Of a stretch of DNA of 37,231 nt, positions 23,708 to 33,695 are shown in pieces. How positions within the stretch are numbered: position 1 is the stretch's first letter; every line of letters begins with the position of its first letter. The notes under the pieces were generated by a model. It was given only the letters and a program-made list of their open reading frames with translations. It had not been told where the DNA came from and ran no database searches. The DNA is from Prochlorococcus sp. AG-388-F11 (GTDB lineage Bacteria > Cyanobacteriota > Cyanobacteriia > PCC-6307 > Cyanobiaceae): positions 1 through 37,231 of the forward strand of contig QCGP01000013.1 of assembly GCA_003279845.1 (NCBI GenBank), read 5' to 3'. Position numbers and translations under genes: made by a program.

Positions 23708-23783
23708 TTAAATTTTTAATTACTGAAATTTTATATTTAAATAAATTATTAAATTATTTTTATTTTAGAAAATTTTTAACCAA

Positions 23784-24173
23784 TTAAAAAATATCTTTAA
23801 ACGATACAACCAGCCAGATAAAAAAGTTAATGGGATTAAGTAACTCGCTTACCTTATTTTTATTTTCATAATTTAATCCTCTTAAAAAATCAAATATAAA
23901 ATTACTATTCTCTTTTTTATCATTATTTTTTTTAATTACATTACCATCTTCGTCGAGAAGATCAATTTCATCCTCAAAAAACCATTGCTCTTTTCCATTA
24001 GATAATTGCAAGATAACTCCAATACCTTTACCATCAGTTATTCTAAAATCACTTATCTTACCCAATGAAGAAACATTTATCGCATCAATAGTTTCTTTTG
24101 TAAGTCTATCCCTAGATAGTTCTAGGTTAATTTGTACAGAATTCCCTATCTTAACCTTATCTAAAATTGACAT
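23784..24173 (-). CDS. PetP-like protein (DUF2862) with C-terminal extension
   Basis: A 129-residue protein. Residues 6-75 match the PetP/DUF2862 domain: KIGNSVQINLELSRDRLTKE, LGKISDFRITDGKGIGVILQ and NGKEQWFFEDEIDLLDEDG. PetP is a small peripheral subunit of the cyanobacterial cytochrome b6f complex, about 70 residues, affecting electron flow. Here some 55 extra residues follow: a KNNDKKENSN linker, then NFIFDFLRGL and a hydrophobic end, NFFIWLVVSF. It may be a distinct DUF2862 paralogue rather than PetP itself. Confidence 0.78.
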   Translation of the reverse strand: MSILDKVKIGNSVQINLELSRDRLTKETIDAINVSSLGKISDFRITDGKGIGVILQLSNGKEQWFFEDEIDLLDEDGNVIKKNNDKKENSNFIFDFLRGLNYENKNKVSELLNPINFFIWLVVSFKDIF

Positions 24174-24245
24174 CTTTTTAGGTTATTATACTTAGTGATA
24201 TGGTAATTATGCGATTAATTCAGAATTATTGATTTATTTCAATAA

Positions 24246-24392
24246 TTACGATTTTTTGAAAACAGCTTCAAGGATTTTCTTTATTAAAATTGTTAATACT
24301 CTCAAAAATACAAAAAAAAGACCTAACCAACCTAATATGACAGCTATTGATAACATGCTTGAACCTAAATCACGCTGTAGAAAATTCTGCAT
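24246..24392 (-). CDS. Tiny single-helix membrane protein (48 aa)
   Basis: An ATG at 24392 and TAA at 24246-24248 enclose 48 codons: MQNFLQRDLGSSMLSIAVIL, then GWLGLFFVFLRVLTILIKKI and a basic end. A helix with basic C-terminal flank is clear. It lies 72 nt upstream of the PetP-like gene on the same strand. No family recognised. Confidence 0.6.
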   Translation of the reverse strand: MQNFLQRDLGSSMLSIAVILGWLGLFFVFLRVLTILIKKILEAVFKKS

Positions 24393-24553
24393 ATAATTTT
24401 TCTAAATTATGTAAACTTTACTTTACTTTATTAAATTAGTTATTAAAGATGTAAATGTTCAAAATTCTGATTTTTTTAAATTCTTTTTTTATTCGCTTAT
24501 TTAATAGATATGATTTTTGAGTTAAAATTTAGTTAGATAATTAATTTAATATT

Positions 24554-24655
24554 TTGGACCTATCTTTGAATTCATACATTGGTATACTTTTTATCATTAC
24601 TGGCCTAATAGTTAGGATTGACTTGAAATTCTCTATTCAAAAAGATCTCAAATAA
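24554..24655 (+). CDS. Possible 33-aa membrane peptide
   Basis: A TTG start gives MDLSLNSYIGILFIITGLIV followed by a basic tail (RIDLKFSIQKDLK). One helix with a positively charged end. No ribosome site and no ATG, so support is weak. Confidence 0.3.
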   Translation: MDLSLNSYIGILFIITGLIVRIDLKFSIQKDLK

Positions 24656-24726
24656 TTTTTAATAAACTCTTTAAAGTTAGGAAGTTATAATCTTTATTTT
24701 TATAATTGCTGTAAGTAACAAATACT

Positions 24727-24750
24727 AAAAAAACAGCTTTTAAGCTGCTT
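24727..24750 (-). terminator. Terminator downstream of tRNA-fMet
   Basis: On the minus strand CAGCTT-AA-AAGCTG followed by seven T residues, six nt after the encoded CCA. It ends the tRNA transcript. Confidence 0.85.
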
Positions 24751-24755
24751 TTAAA

Positions 24756-24832
<77 letters not shown>

Positions 24833-24878
24833 TCATATACATAGCATACATCTGAAAGGGTTATTTTTTTCTTTTTCT

Positions 24879-25844
24879 TTAGGATTCTTGGAATTTTAAT
24901 TGACCTTTAACTTCAATTCGCACTCCATTAGAAAAATTAAAAATCTTTTCTTCAATATCTTGAATTCTTAAATCAGATATCCACTCTAATTGTTTTAGCA
25001 AGTGAAGACTTACAGCATGCTTAGCTCTTTTTGAACCATCTTCTACTTTTAAAGCTAGTCCTATCCCTTCATTTACCTTGCAAAGACACTGTATCCCTTC
25101 TGCACCACCTTTACCTATAACTTGTCCATGAGAAGCCTTAATTATTTCAGTGTCAAATTTGTTGTTGTCACTTATCATTATGGGATAAGTTGTTATAGCT
25201 CTACTGATTTGCTCTAATTCGGCATTTTCTGAACTGCTGAGAAGTGAGTATAACTTGGACATTTCTATAAGTTTTAGGTAAAGTGTTGGCGCACCACAAT
25301 CATCTCGTTCTGCTTTTATTTCAGATATGGGGATTTCAAGTAATTCAGAAACAATTCTAAAGATTTCAATTTGAAGTGGATGATCCCCCTTTAAGTAGCT
25401 AGATATTGGCCAATTCATTTTTTTGCATGTAGCTAGAAATGCTGCATGTTTTCCCGAACAATTATGTTCTAATGGACTTGTCCTTAATTGTGGACATTTT
25501 AAATTATTGATGTCAATGTCATATTCCCACAAAATTTTAAAGGCTTCTCTTGAATGAACTTTCGATCCACTATGTGAACCACATGCTAATGCAATTGATT
25601 TTGAAGAATTATTGATATTTGATGCAGCTCCACTACTAACAAAAGGGATTGCTTGAAAAGGTTTTAATGCTGACCTTATGAAACTTTTATATTCTGGATT
25701 ACCTGCACACATCAAAACCCTCCCTTTTTTATCGCTTATTACAGCGTGAATTTTGTGTATTGACTCAATGTTTGAACCTCTAATTAAGGTTGCCTGTAAA
25801 GGAGGATTATTCGATGTGTAAAGATTTTTGAAGTTTGAACTCAT
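24879..25844 (-). CDS. L-asparaginase II family protein
   Basis: A 321-residue protein of the PF06089 (asparaginase II) family. Recognisable motifs are RSALKPFQAIPF, ALACGSHSG, SPLEHNCSGKHAAFLATC and ERDDCGAPTLYLKL, plus the C-terminal GKGGAEGIQC. Family members hydrolyse L-asparagine to aspartate and ammonia, though many cyanobacterial members are untested. The ATG directly follows the stop of the CGLD27-like gene, so they share an mRNA. It is the last gene of a four-gene set (DUF3318, RsfS, CGLD27, asparaginase), followed by tRNA-fMet on the same strand. Confidence 0.9.
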   Translation of the reverse strand: MSSNFKNLYTSNNPPLQATLIRGSNIESIHKIHAVISDKKGRVLMCAGNPEYKSFIRSALKPFQAIPFVSSGAASNINNSSKSIALACGSHSGSKVHSREAFKILWEYDIDINNLKCPQLRTSPLEHNCSGKHAAFLATCKKMNWPISSYLKGDHPLQIEIFRIVSELLEIPISEIKAERDDCGAPTLYLKLIEMSKLYSLLSSSENAELEQISRAITTYPIMISDNNKFDTEIIKASHGQVIGKGGAEGIQCLCKVNEGIGLALKVEDGSKRAKHAVSLHLLKQLEWISDLRIQDIEEKIFNFSNGVRIEVKGQLKFQES

Positions 25845-26339
25845 TTAGAAATTTTTATATTGAAAAATCAAAATACCTGATAAGGCTAAGGTCGTAATGA
25901 TAGAAAAAATTTGAATTAAATTTTTTAAAATAGGCTTTACCTCATTTATGGCAATGAGAGATTCTTTTTCTTTTAAAACTAATGGTTTTATCCATACTTG
26001 ACCGTCATACCAACCTGACTCTTCATACTCAACTCTTTCAGAGGTTAATCTTTTAAATACATGATTCCAACCAAGATATAACCTTATTGAAATTAAAAGA
26101 GGAATTGATAAACTACTAAAAAAGCTTATTAAAATATACTTTAAAATATATGTTTCGAAATATACACTTCCAGAGGAGATTATAAGAAATAATAAAAAAG
26201 CTCCTAACCAGAATTTAATTAATACAAAAATTAGTGATTTTTTTGTTTTTGGCCAAGAAAAAATGATAGATTTTGATAATTCAATGAATTCATTCGTGGG
26301 TTGTTGCTCCCTAGGGACGGGACATTTAGATTCGTTCAT
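25845..26339 (-). CDS. CGLD27/DUF1230 membrane protein
   Basis: A 164-residue protein conserved in cyanobacteria and plastid-bearing eukaryotes (CGLD27, ycf36-like). It starts MNESKCPVPREQQPTNEF, the usual CPVP-QQP N-terminus, has two hydrophobic regions (LIKFWLGAFLLFLIISSG; LKYILISFFSSLSIPLLIS) and the conserved RLYLGWNHVFKRLTSERVEYEESGWYDGQVWIKP, and ends with a further helix. In Arabidopsis CGLD27 affects iron homeostasis and photosynthesis; the biochemical role is unclear. It starts 7 nt after RsfS and directly abuts the asparaginase ATG. Confidence 0.9.
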   Translation of the reverse strand: MNESKCPVPREQQPTNEFIELSKSIIFSWPKTKKSLIFVLIKFWLGAFLLFLIISSGSVYFETYILKYILISFFSSLSIPLLISIRLYLGWNHVFKRLTSERVEYEESGWYDGQVWIKPLVLKEKESLIAINEVKPILKNLIQIFSIITTLALSGILIFQYKNF

Positions 26340-26346
26340 GAAGTGA

Positions 26347-26697
26347 TTATGGAAATGTTAAATTGTCTCCATTACTCCAGAATGACTCAAGATCATAATA
26401 TTTTCTTATTTCTGGTTGAAAAATATTTACAATCAAATTTCCATAATCAAGTAAAGCCCATTTCGCCTCGTTAACTCCTTCTTTTCTTAGTGGTTCAATT
26501 TTAGCTTTCTCTCTCAATTCTCCCTCTACAGAGTTAGTTATAGATCTAACCTGTACATCAGACAACCCCTCTGCAATTAATATCCATTCACTTATAAAAG
26601 AGACTTTATCAATTTTTATGAGTTTTATATCTTTAGCTTTTTTCCCTTCACAAGCTTTAGCTGCCATTAAAACTAAACTTTTATTGTCCATATACAT
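26347..26697 (-). CDS. rsfS: Ribosomal silencing factor RsfS
   Basis: A 116-residue RsfS/Iojap protein from the ATG at 26697 (an ATG at 26691 is equally possible; an earlier in-frame ATG at 26763 lies inside the upstream gene). The hallmark parts are AAKACEGKKAKDIKLIKID, FISEWILIAEGLSDVQVRSI and EGVNEAKWALLDYGNLIVNIFQPEIRKYYDLE. RsfS binds ribosomal protein uL14 on the 50S subunit and blocks subunit joining under starvation. It overlaps the DUF3318 gene by 17 nt. Confidence 0.94.
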   Translation of the reverse strand: MYMDNKSLVLMAAKACEGKKAKDIKLIKIDKVSFISEWILIAEGLSDVQVRSITNSVEGELREKAKIEPLRKEGVNEAKWALLDYGNLIVNIFQPEIRKYYDLESFWSNGDNLTFP

Positions 26698-27319
26698 TTT
26701 CACTTGAGACCGATTTTTCTGAACCTTCTTGTTGAGACAATTCAGATCTAGCTTTTTCAGCACTTTTTCTTAGGGCATCTAATCTATCTTCAAAGAAACT
26801 TCTTTTTTTCTTTTTCCTAGTTTTTTCAATTAATTCCTTTAATGCCCCTCCAAGACTTTTATAAGCATTTGGGATGCTGTATCCAAATCTACAAGCAAGA
26901 TCTATAGCTCTTTCATCTGCAAAAATAGCATCTTGAAGTTTTTTTTCTGAATTATTCTTTAAATATAATCTATACCCAGCAAAGCTTGATAATCCAAGTG
27001 CTAGTAATAGAAGTAAACCATCTTGTACCCACAACTCCCCAATTGCTCCTCCGAGGCCTATTGCAAGGGCAGCCATTTCCCATCCATCTCTAGGTATTGT
27101 GTCATTTTGAATCTTTCCTACTTCATGCCAAAATAACAAATTTCTGTGGTCAATAGCCAAGTTATCCCATTTATCCAAATCTATTTGAATTTCTACTTCG
27201 TCACGACCAATTTCCTCAAGTGTTATCAGAGGTGGATCAATAGCAGCAGCAGCTTCAATAAATACCCAACTTTCATTTTCTGGAGGCAACAAACTTTTAA
27301 GTCGCTGAAGTTCGCTCAT
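26681..27319 (-). CDS. DUF3318 protein
   Basis: A 212-residue cyanobacterial protein of the DUF3318 type: MSELQRLKSLLPPENESWVF, FWHEVGKIQNDTIPRDGWEMAALAIGLGGAIGELWVQDGLLLLLALGLSSFAGYRLY (a re-entrant hydrophobic pair about 88-125), then DERAIDLACRFGYSIPNAYKSLGGALKEL and a charged tail. The HE in FWHEVGK and the downstream DxR helix are family features; they faintly recall membrane metallopeptidases but no catalytic claim is made. It heads the operon with RsfS and diverges from carB over a 107-nt spacer. Confidence 0.85.
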   Translation of the reverse strand: MSELQRLKSLLPPENESWVFIEAAAAIDPPLITLEEIGRDEVEIQIDLDKWDNLAIDHRNLLFWHEVGKIQNDTIPRDGWEMAALAIGLGGAIGELWVQDGLLLLLALGLSSFAGYRLYLKNNSEKKLQDAIFADERAIDLACRFGYSIPNAYKSLGGALKELIEKTRKKKKRSFFEDRLDALRKSAEKARSELSQQEGSEKSVSSENVYGQ

Positions 27320-27426
27320 AAAAAATTATTTTCTTTCAATACTATAGAAACAAATGTTGCTTTTCAAGTAACTTGATTAACATCTGATGATTTATAAGTA
27401 GCATGAAATTAATGAAGTTTTAAATT

Positions 27427-30400
27427 ATGCCTCAAAGAGGTGATCTTAAAAGAATTCTTATTCTCGGTTCAGGACCAATTGTAATAGGTCAAGCTTGCGA
27501 ATTTGATTACTCTGGCACTCAAGCATGCAAAGCTTTAAGAAAAGCTGGTTATGAAATTATCTTAATAAATTCAAATCCTGCGTCTATAATGACTGATCCT
27601 GAGATCGCTAGCAAAACATATATTGAACCCTTGACTCCTGAAATAGTCTCTCAGATTATTTTAAGAGAAAAACCTGATGCAATTCTTCCTACTATGGGAG
27701 GTCAAACAGCTTTGAATCTTGCAGTTAAATTATCAGAGTCAGATTTTTTAAAAAAAAATAATGTTGAATTAATTGGCGCTGATTTAGCAGCTATTAATAA
27801 AGCTGAAGATAGAAAATTATTTAAGGAATCGATGGAAAAAATAAATGTAAATGTTTGCCCGTCAGGGATAGCATCTAACTTGAATGAAGCTAAGGAAGTA
27901 TCTAAAGAAATAAATTCCTATCCTCTTATAATAAGACCTGCATTTACTTTGGGTGGTGTAGGAGGTGGAATTGCTTTTAACCTTGAAGAATTTGTTGAGC
28001 TTTGTAAAACCGGTTTAGAGGAGAGCCCTAGTAATCAAATATTGATTGAAAAATCACTTATTGGATGGAAGGAGTTTGAATTAGAGGTGATGAGAGATAC
28101 TGCAGATAACGTAGTAATAGTTTGCAGTATTGAAAATTTAGATCCAATGGGTGTTCATACGGGAGATTCAATTACTGTAGCTCCAGCTCAGACATTAACA
28201 GATAAGGAGTATCAGAGATTGAGAGACTTGTCATTAAAAATCATTAGAGAGGTAGGAGTTGAAACTGGGGGTAGTAATATTCAATTTGCAATAAATCCAA
28301 CTAATGGCGAGGTAATAGTTATAGAAATGAATCCTCGAGTGAGTAGATCCTCTGCTTTGGCAAGTAAGGCAACTGGATTTCCCATTGCAAAGATTGCAGC
28401 TTTGTTATCTGTTGGCTACACACTTGATGAAATTATTAATGACATTACAAAAAAAACACCTGCATGTTTTGAACCATCAATTGATTATGTAGTTACTAAA
28501 ATTCCTAGATTTGCCTTTGAAAAGTTTAAAGGCTCGTCAAAGACTCTAAGTACTGCGATGAAATCCGTTGGTGAGTCAATGGCAATCGGGCGTTCTTTTG
28601 AAGAATCATTTCAGAAAGCATTAAGGTCTTTAGAGGTAGGTATTTATGGATGGGAATGTCATTCAATAGATGAGTTTAATAACGAGAATCAAATAAAAAA
28701 TAGTTTAAGAACCCCCACCTCTGAAAGAATTCTCTTAGTTAAGAGAGCTATGGAGATTGGAAAAACTAATTCTTATATTCATGAAGTTACTAATATAGAT
28801 TTGTGGTTTATTGAGAAATTGCGTAATATTTTTAATTTTGAAAATGAATTTTTGAAAGGAAAAGAATTATATGATCTAGATAGAGATTTGATACTACATG
28901 CAAAACAATTAGGCTTCTCAGATCAACAGATAGCAAATTTAACTAATTCTGATTTTTTTGAAGTAAGAAAATATAGAAAAGAGCTAAATGTCATACCACT
29001 CTATAAAACAGTTGATACTTGTTCAGCAGAGTTCTCATCTTCTACTCCCTATCATTATTCAACCTACGAAGAATCTTATTTTAATTTGAATTCTAAAATT
29101 TCTGATAGCGAGATTTCAGACAATAACAAATCAAAAAAAATTATGATTCTTGGAGGGGGTCCAAACAGAATTGGTCAAGGAATAGAATTTGATTACTGTT
29201 GTTGTCATGCTTCATATCAAGCATCAACAAATGGTTTTAAAACAATAATGGTTAATAGTAACCCTGAAACTGTCTCAACAGACTACGATACAAGCGATAT
29301 TTTATTTTTTGAGCCTGTAACTTTAGAGGATGTGCTCAACATAATAGAAGCTGAAAATCCTTATGGTTTGATCGTTCAATTTGGAGGTCAAACTCCATTG
29401 AAATTATCATTACCGTTATTTGAATGGCTTAAAAGTGATGATGGGTTGAAAACTGGTTCAAAAATTCTTGGAACTTCTCCAATTTCTATCGATATTGCAG
29501 AAGATAGAGAAGAATTCACTAAAATACTTGAAGAATTAAATATTAGGCAACCTTTAAATGGTATAGCTCGTAATCAAAATGAAGCACAAATTGTAGCCAA
29601 AAATATTGGATTCCCCTTGGTTGTGAGGCCTTCTTATGTTTTAGGCGGTAGGGGAATGGAGATTGTTAAAGATGAGAATGAATTATCTAGATACATCTTT
29701 GAAGCAGTTAAGGTATCTCCCAATCATCCAATCCTTTTAGATCAATATTTAAATAATGCTATTGAGATAGATGTTGATGCTTTATGTGATTCAGAAGGTT
29801 CGGTAGTAATTGCTGGTTTAATGGAACATGTGGAACCTGCAGGAATTCATTCGGGTGATTCAGCTTGTTGTTTACCATCAATTTCTTTGTCGGCATCAAC
29901 TATAGATAATGTAAAGATCTGGACAGAATTAATTGCAAAAAGACTTAATGTTATCGGTTTGATTAATTTGCAATTTGCAGTGACAAATTTAAATAATAAA
30001 GAAAATGAATTATTTATTCTTGAGGCAAATCCAAGAGCTTCTAGAACAGTGCCATTCGTTTCAAAGGCTATAGGTAAACCAATTGCAAAATTAGCTACTC
30101 AGTTAATGCAAGGTTTTACATTAGAAGATATAAATTTTACTAAAGAATTTTCTCCAAAATATCAGGCGGTAAAAGAAGCTGTTTTACCTTTTAAAAGATT
30201 TCCAGGATCTGATACGCTTCTTGGTCCTGAAATGAGATCTACTGGTGAAGTAATGGGCTTAGCTAAGGATTTCGGAATTGCTTATGCTAAGTCGGAATTG
30301 GCGGCAGGAAATGGAGTCCCTTCTGAAGGAGTAGCTTTTTTGTCAACTAATGATTTAGATAAAAAAAATCTTGAAGAAATTGCAAGGCAATTATTGATTT

Positions 30401-30723
30401 TAGGATTTAAATTAATTGCTACAAAAGGTACAGCTGCATACTTGGTAGATTTAGGCATTCAAGTTGAAGAAGTTCTAAAAGTACATGAAGGGAGACCAAA
30501 TATAGAGGACTTAATTCGTTCTGGACTTGTTCAATTAGTAATTAATACTCCAATAGGATCTCAAGCACTCCATGACGATGCATATTTAAGACGAGCTGCT
30601 TTGGAATATAATATTCCAACTTTCACAACTATTCCTGGAGCTAAGGCTGCTATTAAAGCAATAAAAGCTCTTCAAATTAACAAAATAAATACTTACTCTC
30701 TACAAGAAATACACAATTGTTAA
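27427..30723 (+). CDS. carB: Carbamoyl-phosphate synthase large subunit
   Basis: A 1098-residue enzyme that makes carbamoyl phosphate for arginine and pyrimidines from ammonia delivered by CarA, bicarbonate and two ATP. Two homologous ATP-grasp halves are evident: the first opens [23 protein letters not shown] with [12 protein letters not shown], the second [22 protein letters not shown] with [11 protein letters not shown]. Metal sites are [18 protein letters not shown] and [18 protein letters not shown]. The C-terminal MGS-like allosteric domain includes [15 protein letters not shown]. It is slightly longer than the E. coli subunit (1073). CarA is not in the window. Confidence 0.98.
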   Translation: MPQRGDLKRILILGSGPIVIGQACEFDYSGTQACKALRKAGYEIILINSNPASIMTDPEIASKTYIEPLTPEIVSQIILREKPDAILPTMGGQTALNLAVKLSESDFLKKNNVELIGADLAAINKAEDRKLFKESMEKINVNVCPSGIASNLNEAKEVSKEINSYPLIIRPAFTLGGVGGGIAFNLEEFVELCKTGLEESPSNQILIEKSLIGWKEFELEVMRDTADNVVIVCSIENLDPMGVHTGDSITVAPAQTLTDKEYQRLRDLSLKIIREVGVETGGSNIQFAINPTNGEVIVIEMNPRVSRSSALASKATGFPIAKIAALLSVGYTLDEIINDITKKTPACFEPSIDYVVTKIPRFAFEKFKGSSKTLSTAMKSVGESMAIGRSFEESFQKALRSLEVGIYGWECHSIDEFNNENQIKNSLRTPTSERILLVKRAMEIGKTNSYIHEVTNIDLWFIEKLRNIFNFENEFLKGKELYDLDRDLILHAKQLGFSDQQIANLTNSDFFEVRKYRKELNVIPLYKTVDTCSAEFSSSTPYHYSTYEESYFNLNSKISDSEISDNNKSKKIMILGGGPNRIGQGIEFDYCCCHASYQASTNGFKTIMVNSNPETVSTDYDTSDILFFEPVTLEDVLNIIEAENPYGLIVQFGGQTPLKLSLPLFEWLKSDDGLKTGSKILGTSPISIDIAEDREEFTKILEELNIRQPLNGIARNQNEAQIVAKNIGFPLVVRPSYVLGGRGMEIVKDENELSRYIFEAVKVSPNHPILLDQYLNNAIEIDVDALCDSEGSVVIAGLMEHVEPAGIHSGDSACCLPSISLSASTIDNVKIWTELIAKRLNVIGLINLQFAVTNLNNKENELFILEANPRASRTVPFVSKAIGKPIAKLATQLMQGFTLEDINFTKEFSPKYQAVKEAVLPFKRFPGSDTLLGPEMRSTGEVMGLAKDFGIAYAKSELAAGNGVPSEGVAFLSTNDLDKKNLEEIARQLLILGFKLIATKGTAAYLVDLGIQVEEVLKVHEGRPNIEDLIRSGLVQLVINTPIGSQALHDDAYLRRAALEYNIPTFTTIPGAKAAIKAIKALQINKINTYSLQEIHNC

Positions 30724-30726
30724 ATT

Positions 30727-30945
30727 TTATTTTATGTTTTTTAATTTTTCTTTTAATTGATTCGCCAATGAGTTTCGACTAATTGAAATTAATTTTAAAG
30801 TATCTTCATACATCCTAAGTTGTGTCTCTGCTATTTGTAATCCTTTAATTGATTCTTTTATGTCATTAGAAAGTTCATTTATTAAATACTTCTTCCCTTC
30901 AAAGGTTAAAACTGGGTTTGCAGAATCATTTGTGTTTTCACTCAT
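30727..30945 (-). CDS. Small coiled-coil protein (DUF6447-like)
   Basis: 72 residues: SANPVLTFEGKKYLINELSND followed by a long amphipathic helix (IKGLQIAETQLRMYEDTLKLISISRNSLANQLKEKL). The YLINELS hinge and helical tail resemble the DUF6447 family found in cyanobacteria and cyanophages; I am moderately sure. No function known. It converges on carB with a 3-nt gap and lies 30 nt downstream of the ABC exporter. Confidence 0.65.
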   Translation of the reverse strand: MSENTNDSANPVLTFEGKKYLINELSNDIKESIKGLQIAETQLRMYEDTLKLISISRNSLANQLKEKLKNIK

Positions 30946-30975
30946 GGAATTAACTTTTTTATAAATAAAATAGGA

Positions 30976-32682
30976 TTATAATTTTTTTATCAATTGTTTT
31001 TCACATAATTCTTTATAAATCCCTTTTTTATTTAGTAAATCAATATGTTTTCCAACCTCTACAACTTCTCCCTTATTGAAGACAACTATTTTATCTGCCT
31101 CTTGTGTAGTGGCTAATCTATGGGCGATTACAATAACAGTTCTATTATTCATGGCTCTATTAAGTCCTTCTTTAACTTCTGACTCTGATTCTGCATCTAA
31201 TGCGCTTGTTGCCTCATCTAACAGAAGAATCGATGGATTCCCAAGTATTGCTCTAGCAATTGCTATTCTTTGGATCTGACCACCTGAGAAATTAGATCCT
31301 CTTTCAGTTATCTCAGTTCGATATTTGTCAGGAAGGTTTTGAATAAAGTTATGGGCATTTGCAGTTTTTGCTGCTTTAATAACTTCTTCTTGGGAATAAT
31401 TCCTGCCCATTCTTATTACATCAATAATTTTTCCAGAAAATAAAAATGGCTGTTGTTGAACTAAGGCAATATTTTTTCTAATATCTTTTGTATTTAATAA
31501 TTTTAAATTCTTATCATCAATAAAAATTTCACCATTATTTGGAGTTATGAATTTTAATATCAAGGCCAACATCGTACTTTTACCAGCTCCTGAAGCTCCA
31601 ACGAAAGCTGTAACTTCACCTTTTTTAATTTCTAAATTTATATTTCTAAGAACTTGATTATCTTTTTCATATTCAAAATTAACTGTCTTGAAAAGTATAT
31701 GGCCTTCAATATTAGATATCCTTGCTAAATTTTCTTTGTCATCTTCGATAGGTTTTAGATTTATATTATTCAACCTTTTTATCGATGCTTCTGCCTGTTT
31801 ATAATCATTAAAATTTGTACTTACATGGCTTATTGGATCAATAAGCATCAATATTGCAGCAAAAAAACTACTAAATTCTTCGCTAGTTAAAAGACCTAGA
31901 TTAATTCTTGCTGCTCCTAAACCTAAGATTGCTAGTATTCCAAATGCCTCTATAAATCCTACAACTGGATGCTGAAATGCAAGCAATTTTAATGTTTTAT
32001 ATTTTGCTTTTTTACTTGCAATTAATCTTTTATAAAATCTACTCTCTATCCAATTTTCAGCAGCAAAAGCTCTTATCGTAGACATTCCATTTATAGATTC
32101 ACCTATCAAACCTGCTAAATTGCTTGTTGTTTCTTGACTTTTTTCAGATGCGTATAAAACTTTTCTTCCAAAACTATTTACTGAAAGAATAATTAATGGT
32201 GCTATAACAAATGTTGATAATGTGAGTGACCAATCTAAATAAAACATATATATTATTACCGCTAATAATTGTAAGGTACATGGAATTGTATCCTGAGCAG
32301 TTTTATAAATAACTTCGCTTACTCTATCCGCATCTTCTGTGAGCCTATATGTGATATCTCCAGCTGATATCTTTTCAACCGAATTCATTTTTATTTTTTG
32401 AATTTTGCTAAATAAATTTCCTCGCATTATTTCACTGATTTCTAAAGATGGTTTTGCAATGAATACATCCTGTCCAAATTGAGCAGTTTTTTGAATTAGA
32501 AATACTAATAATGACTTAACTATTATGCTAGAAACTTTTGAGATATCACCAGATCCAATTGCAGGGATTAAGTTTCCAGCTAAATAAGCTAACAAAGGCC
32601 AACATGTTACATAAATAAGCATGCATATAAAACCTTTTATAAACCTTTTTGAATATGGTCTGACTGGTGGTATAAGTCTCAA
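30976..32682 (-). CDS. ABC exporter, MsbA/ABCB-like half transporter
   Basis: A 568-residue fusion of a six-helix transmembrane domain and an ATPase domain, acting as a homodimer. The TM coupling region has GLIGESINGMSTIRAFAAEN. The nucleotide-binding domain (from about 335) shows Walker A GASGAGKST, Q-loop QQQPFLFSG, signature NFSGGQIQRIAIARAIL, Walker B SILLLDEATSALDAES and H-loop AHRLAT. This class exports lipids, peptides or drugs; MsbA (lipid A flipping) is the closest general type but the cargo cannot be told. Confidence 0.94.
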   Translation of the reverse strand: MRLIPPVRPYSKRFIKGFICMLIYVTCWPLLAYLAGNLIPAIGSGDISKVSSIIVKSLLVFLIQKTAQFGQDVFIAKPSLEISEIMRGNLFSKIQKIKMNSVEKISAGDITYRLTEDADRVSEVIYKTAQDTIPCTLQLLAVIIYMFYLDWSLTLSTFVIAPLIILSVNSFGRKVLYASEKSQETTSNLAGLIGESINGMSTIRAFAAENWIESRFYKRLIASKKAKYKTLKLLAFQHPVVGFIEAFGILAILGLGAARINLGLLTSEEFSSFFAAILMLIDPISHVSTNFNDYKQAEASIKRLNNINLKPIEDDKENLARISNIEGHILFKTVNFEYEKDNQVLRNINLEIKKGEVTAFVGASGAGKSTMLALILKFITPNNGEIFIDDKNLKLLNTKDIRKNIALVQQQPFLFSGKIIDVIRMGRNYSQEEVIKAAKTANAHNFIQNLPDKYRTEITERGSNFSGGQIQRIAIARAILGNPSILLLDEATSALDAESESEVKEGLNRAMNNRTVIVIAHRLATTQEADKIVVFNKGEVVEVGKHIDLLNKKGIYKELCEKQLIKKL

Positions 32683-32740
32683 GATATTATATATTTTATT
32701 ATTTATCCTACTTTATCAATATCTTTGATTAGATAAAACA

Positions 32741-32917
32741 ATGAAATTAGATCAATTCTTAAAATGGAAAAATTTTGTATCTTCTGGAGGAGAGGCAAAA
32801 ATATTTATAAAATCTGGGTCTGTCAAAGTTAATGGAGTAATAGAAACTAGGAGAGGAAGAAAACTGAATAAGGGAGATAAAGTTATATTTCTAAAAAATG
32901 AATTAATTTTTGAATAA
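32741..32917 (+). CDS. S4-domain RNA-binding protein (YaaA/YbcJ-like)
   Basis: A 58-residue protein that is only an S4 domain: MKLDQFLKWKNFVSSGGEAK, IKSGSVKVNGVIETRRGRKL and GDKVIFLKN. SGGEAK plus ETRRGRKL are characteristic of the YaaA/YbcJ branch. S4 domains bind structured RNA, usually rRNA or tRNA. Too short for ordinary length filters, but the conservation pattern is unmistakable. It precedes tpiA on the same strand. Confidence 0.9.
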   Translation: MKLDQFLKWKNFVSSGGEAKIFIKSGSVKVNGVIETRRGRKLNKGDKVIFLKNELIFE

Positions 32918-32957
32918 ATGGCCTATTCAACTCAATTTATATTAATATGATTTTCTT

Positions 32958-32961
32958 GGAG
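32958..32961 (+). promoter_or_regulatory. Shine-Dalgarno of tpiA
   Basis: GGAG, 8 nt before the TTG at 32970-32972. It supports the TTG as the real tpiA start, since no in-frame ATG gives the GNWKMH N-terminus. Confidence 0.6.
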
Positions 32962-32969
32962 ATTGTATT

Positions 32970-33695
32970 TTGAGAAAATCTGTTATTGCGGGCAATTGGA
33001 AAATGCACATGACTTGTGCGGAAGCTAAATCTTATTTAGAAGAGTTTATACCTTTAATAAAAAACATAAAGGATGATCGTAAAGTTGTTATTGCCCCACC
33101 TTTTACAGCTATTTCAACCTTTTCTAATCATTCTGATTTTGATTATTTAGATATTTCTAGTCAAAATATTCATTGGGAGGATGAAGGAGCATTTACTGCG
33201 GAAATATCTCCAAAAATGCTTCTTGAACATAGAGTCTCATATGCAATAGTTGGTCACAGTGAACCTCGTAAATATTTTAGTGAAAGTGATGAACAAATTA
33301 ATAAAAGAGCAGTTTTCGCTCAATCTTGTGGACTTACTCCAATAGTTTGTGTTGGAGAAACATTAGAACAAAGAGAGAGAGGTGAAGCAGATAGAGTTAT
33401 TACTAGACAGGTTGAACAAGGCCTGGAAAATACAGATCCATCAAATTTAATTGTTGCATATGAACCAATTTGGGCTATTGGTACAGGTAAAACATGTGAA
33501 GCTAAAGATGCAAATAAGATATGTTCTTTGATCCGTAAATTAATTGGTTTTAATAATGTGATTATTCAATATGGAGGATCTGTTAAACCTAATAATATTG
33601 ACGAAATCATGTCAATGAGTGATATAGATGGTGTGTTAGTTGGAGGAGCTTCGTTAGATCCTAAGAGTTTTGCAAGAATTGCAAATTACCAATAA
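32970..33695 (+). CDS. tpiA: Triosephosphate isomerase
   Basis: A 241-residue TIM barrel interconverting dihydroxyacetone phosphate and glyceraldehyde 3-phosphate, serving the Calvin cycle and glycolysis. GNWKMH carries the catalytic Asn and Lys, AIVGHSEPR the catalytic His, [14 protein letters not shown] the catalytic Glu and flexible loop 6, and YGGSVKP the phosphate site. It starts at TTG with a good Shine-Dalgarno. Its end overlaps the folP start by 26 nt, so the two are translated from the same mRNA. Confidence 0.97.
   Translation: MRKSVIAGNWKMHMTCAEAKSYLEEFIPLIKNIKDDRKVVIAPPFTAISTFSNHSDFDYLDISSQNIHWEDEGAFTAEISPKMLLEHRVSYAIVGHSEPRKYFSESDEQINKRAVFAQSCGLTPIVCVGETLEQRERGEADRVITRQVEQGLENTDPSNLIVAYEPIWAIGTGKTCEAKDANKICSLIRKLIGFNNVIIQYGGSVKPNNIDEIMSMSDIDGVLVGGASLDPKSFARIANYQ

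Larger units (their letters stand above)
24393..24755. other. Mostly non-coding spacer before the tRNA
   Basis: No gene of normal size in 363 nt. It contains a possible 33-residue frame at 24554-24655 (plus) and the tRNA terminator at 24727-24750 (minus). Confidence 0.5.
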
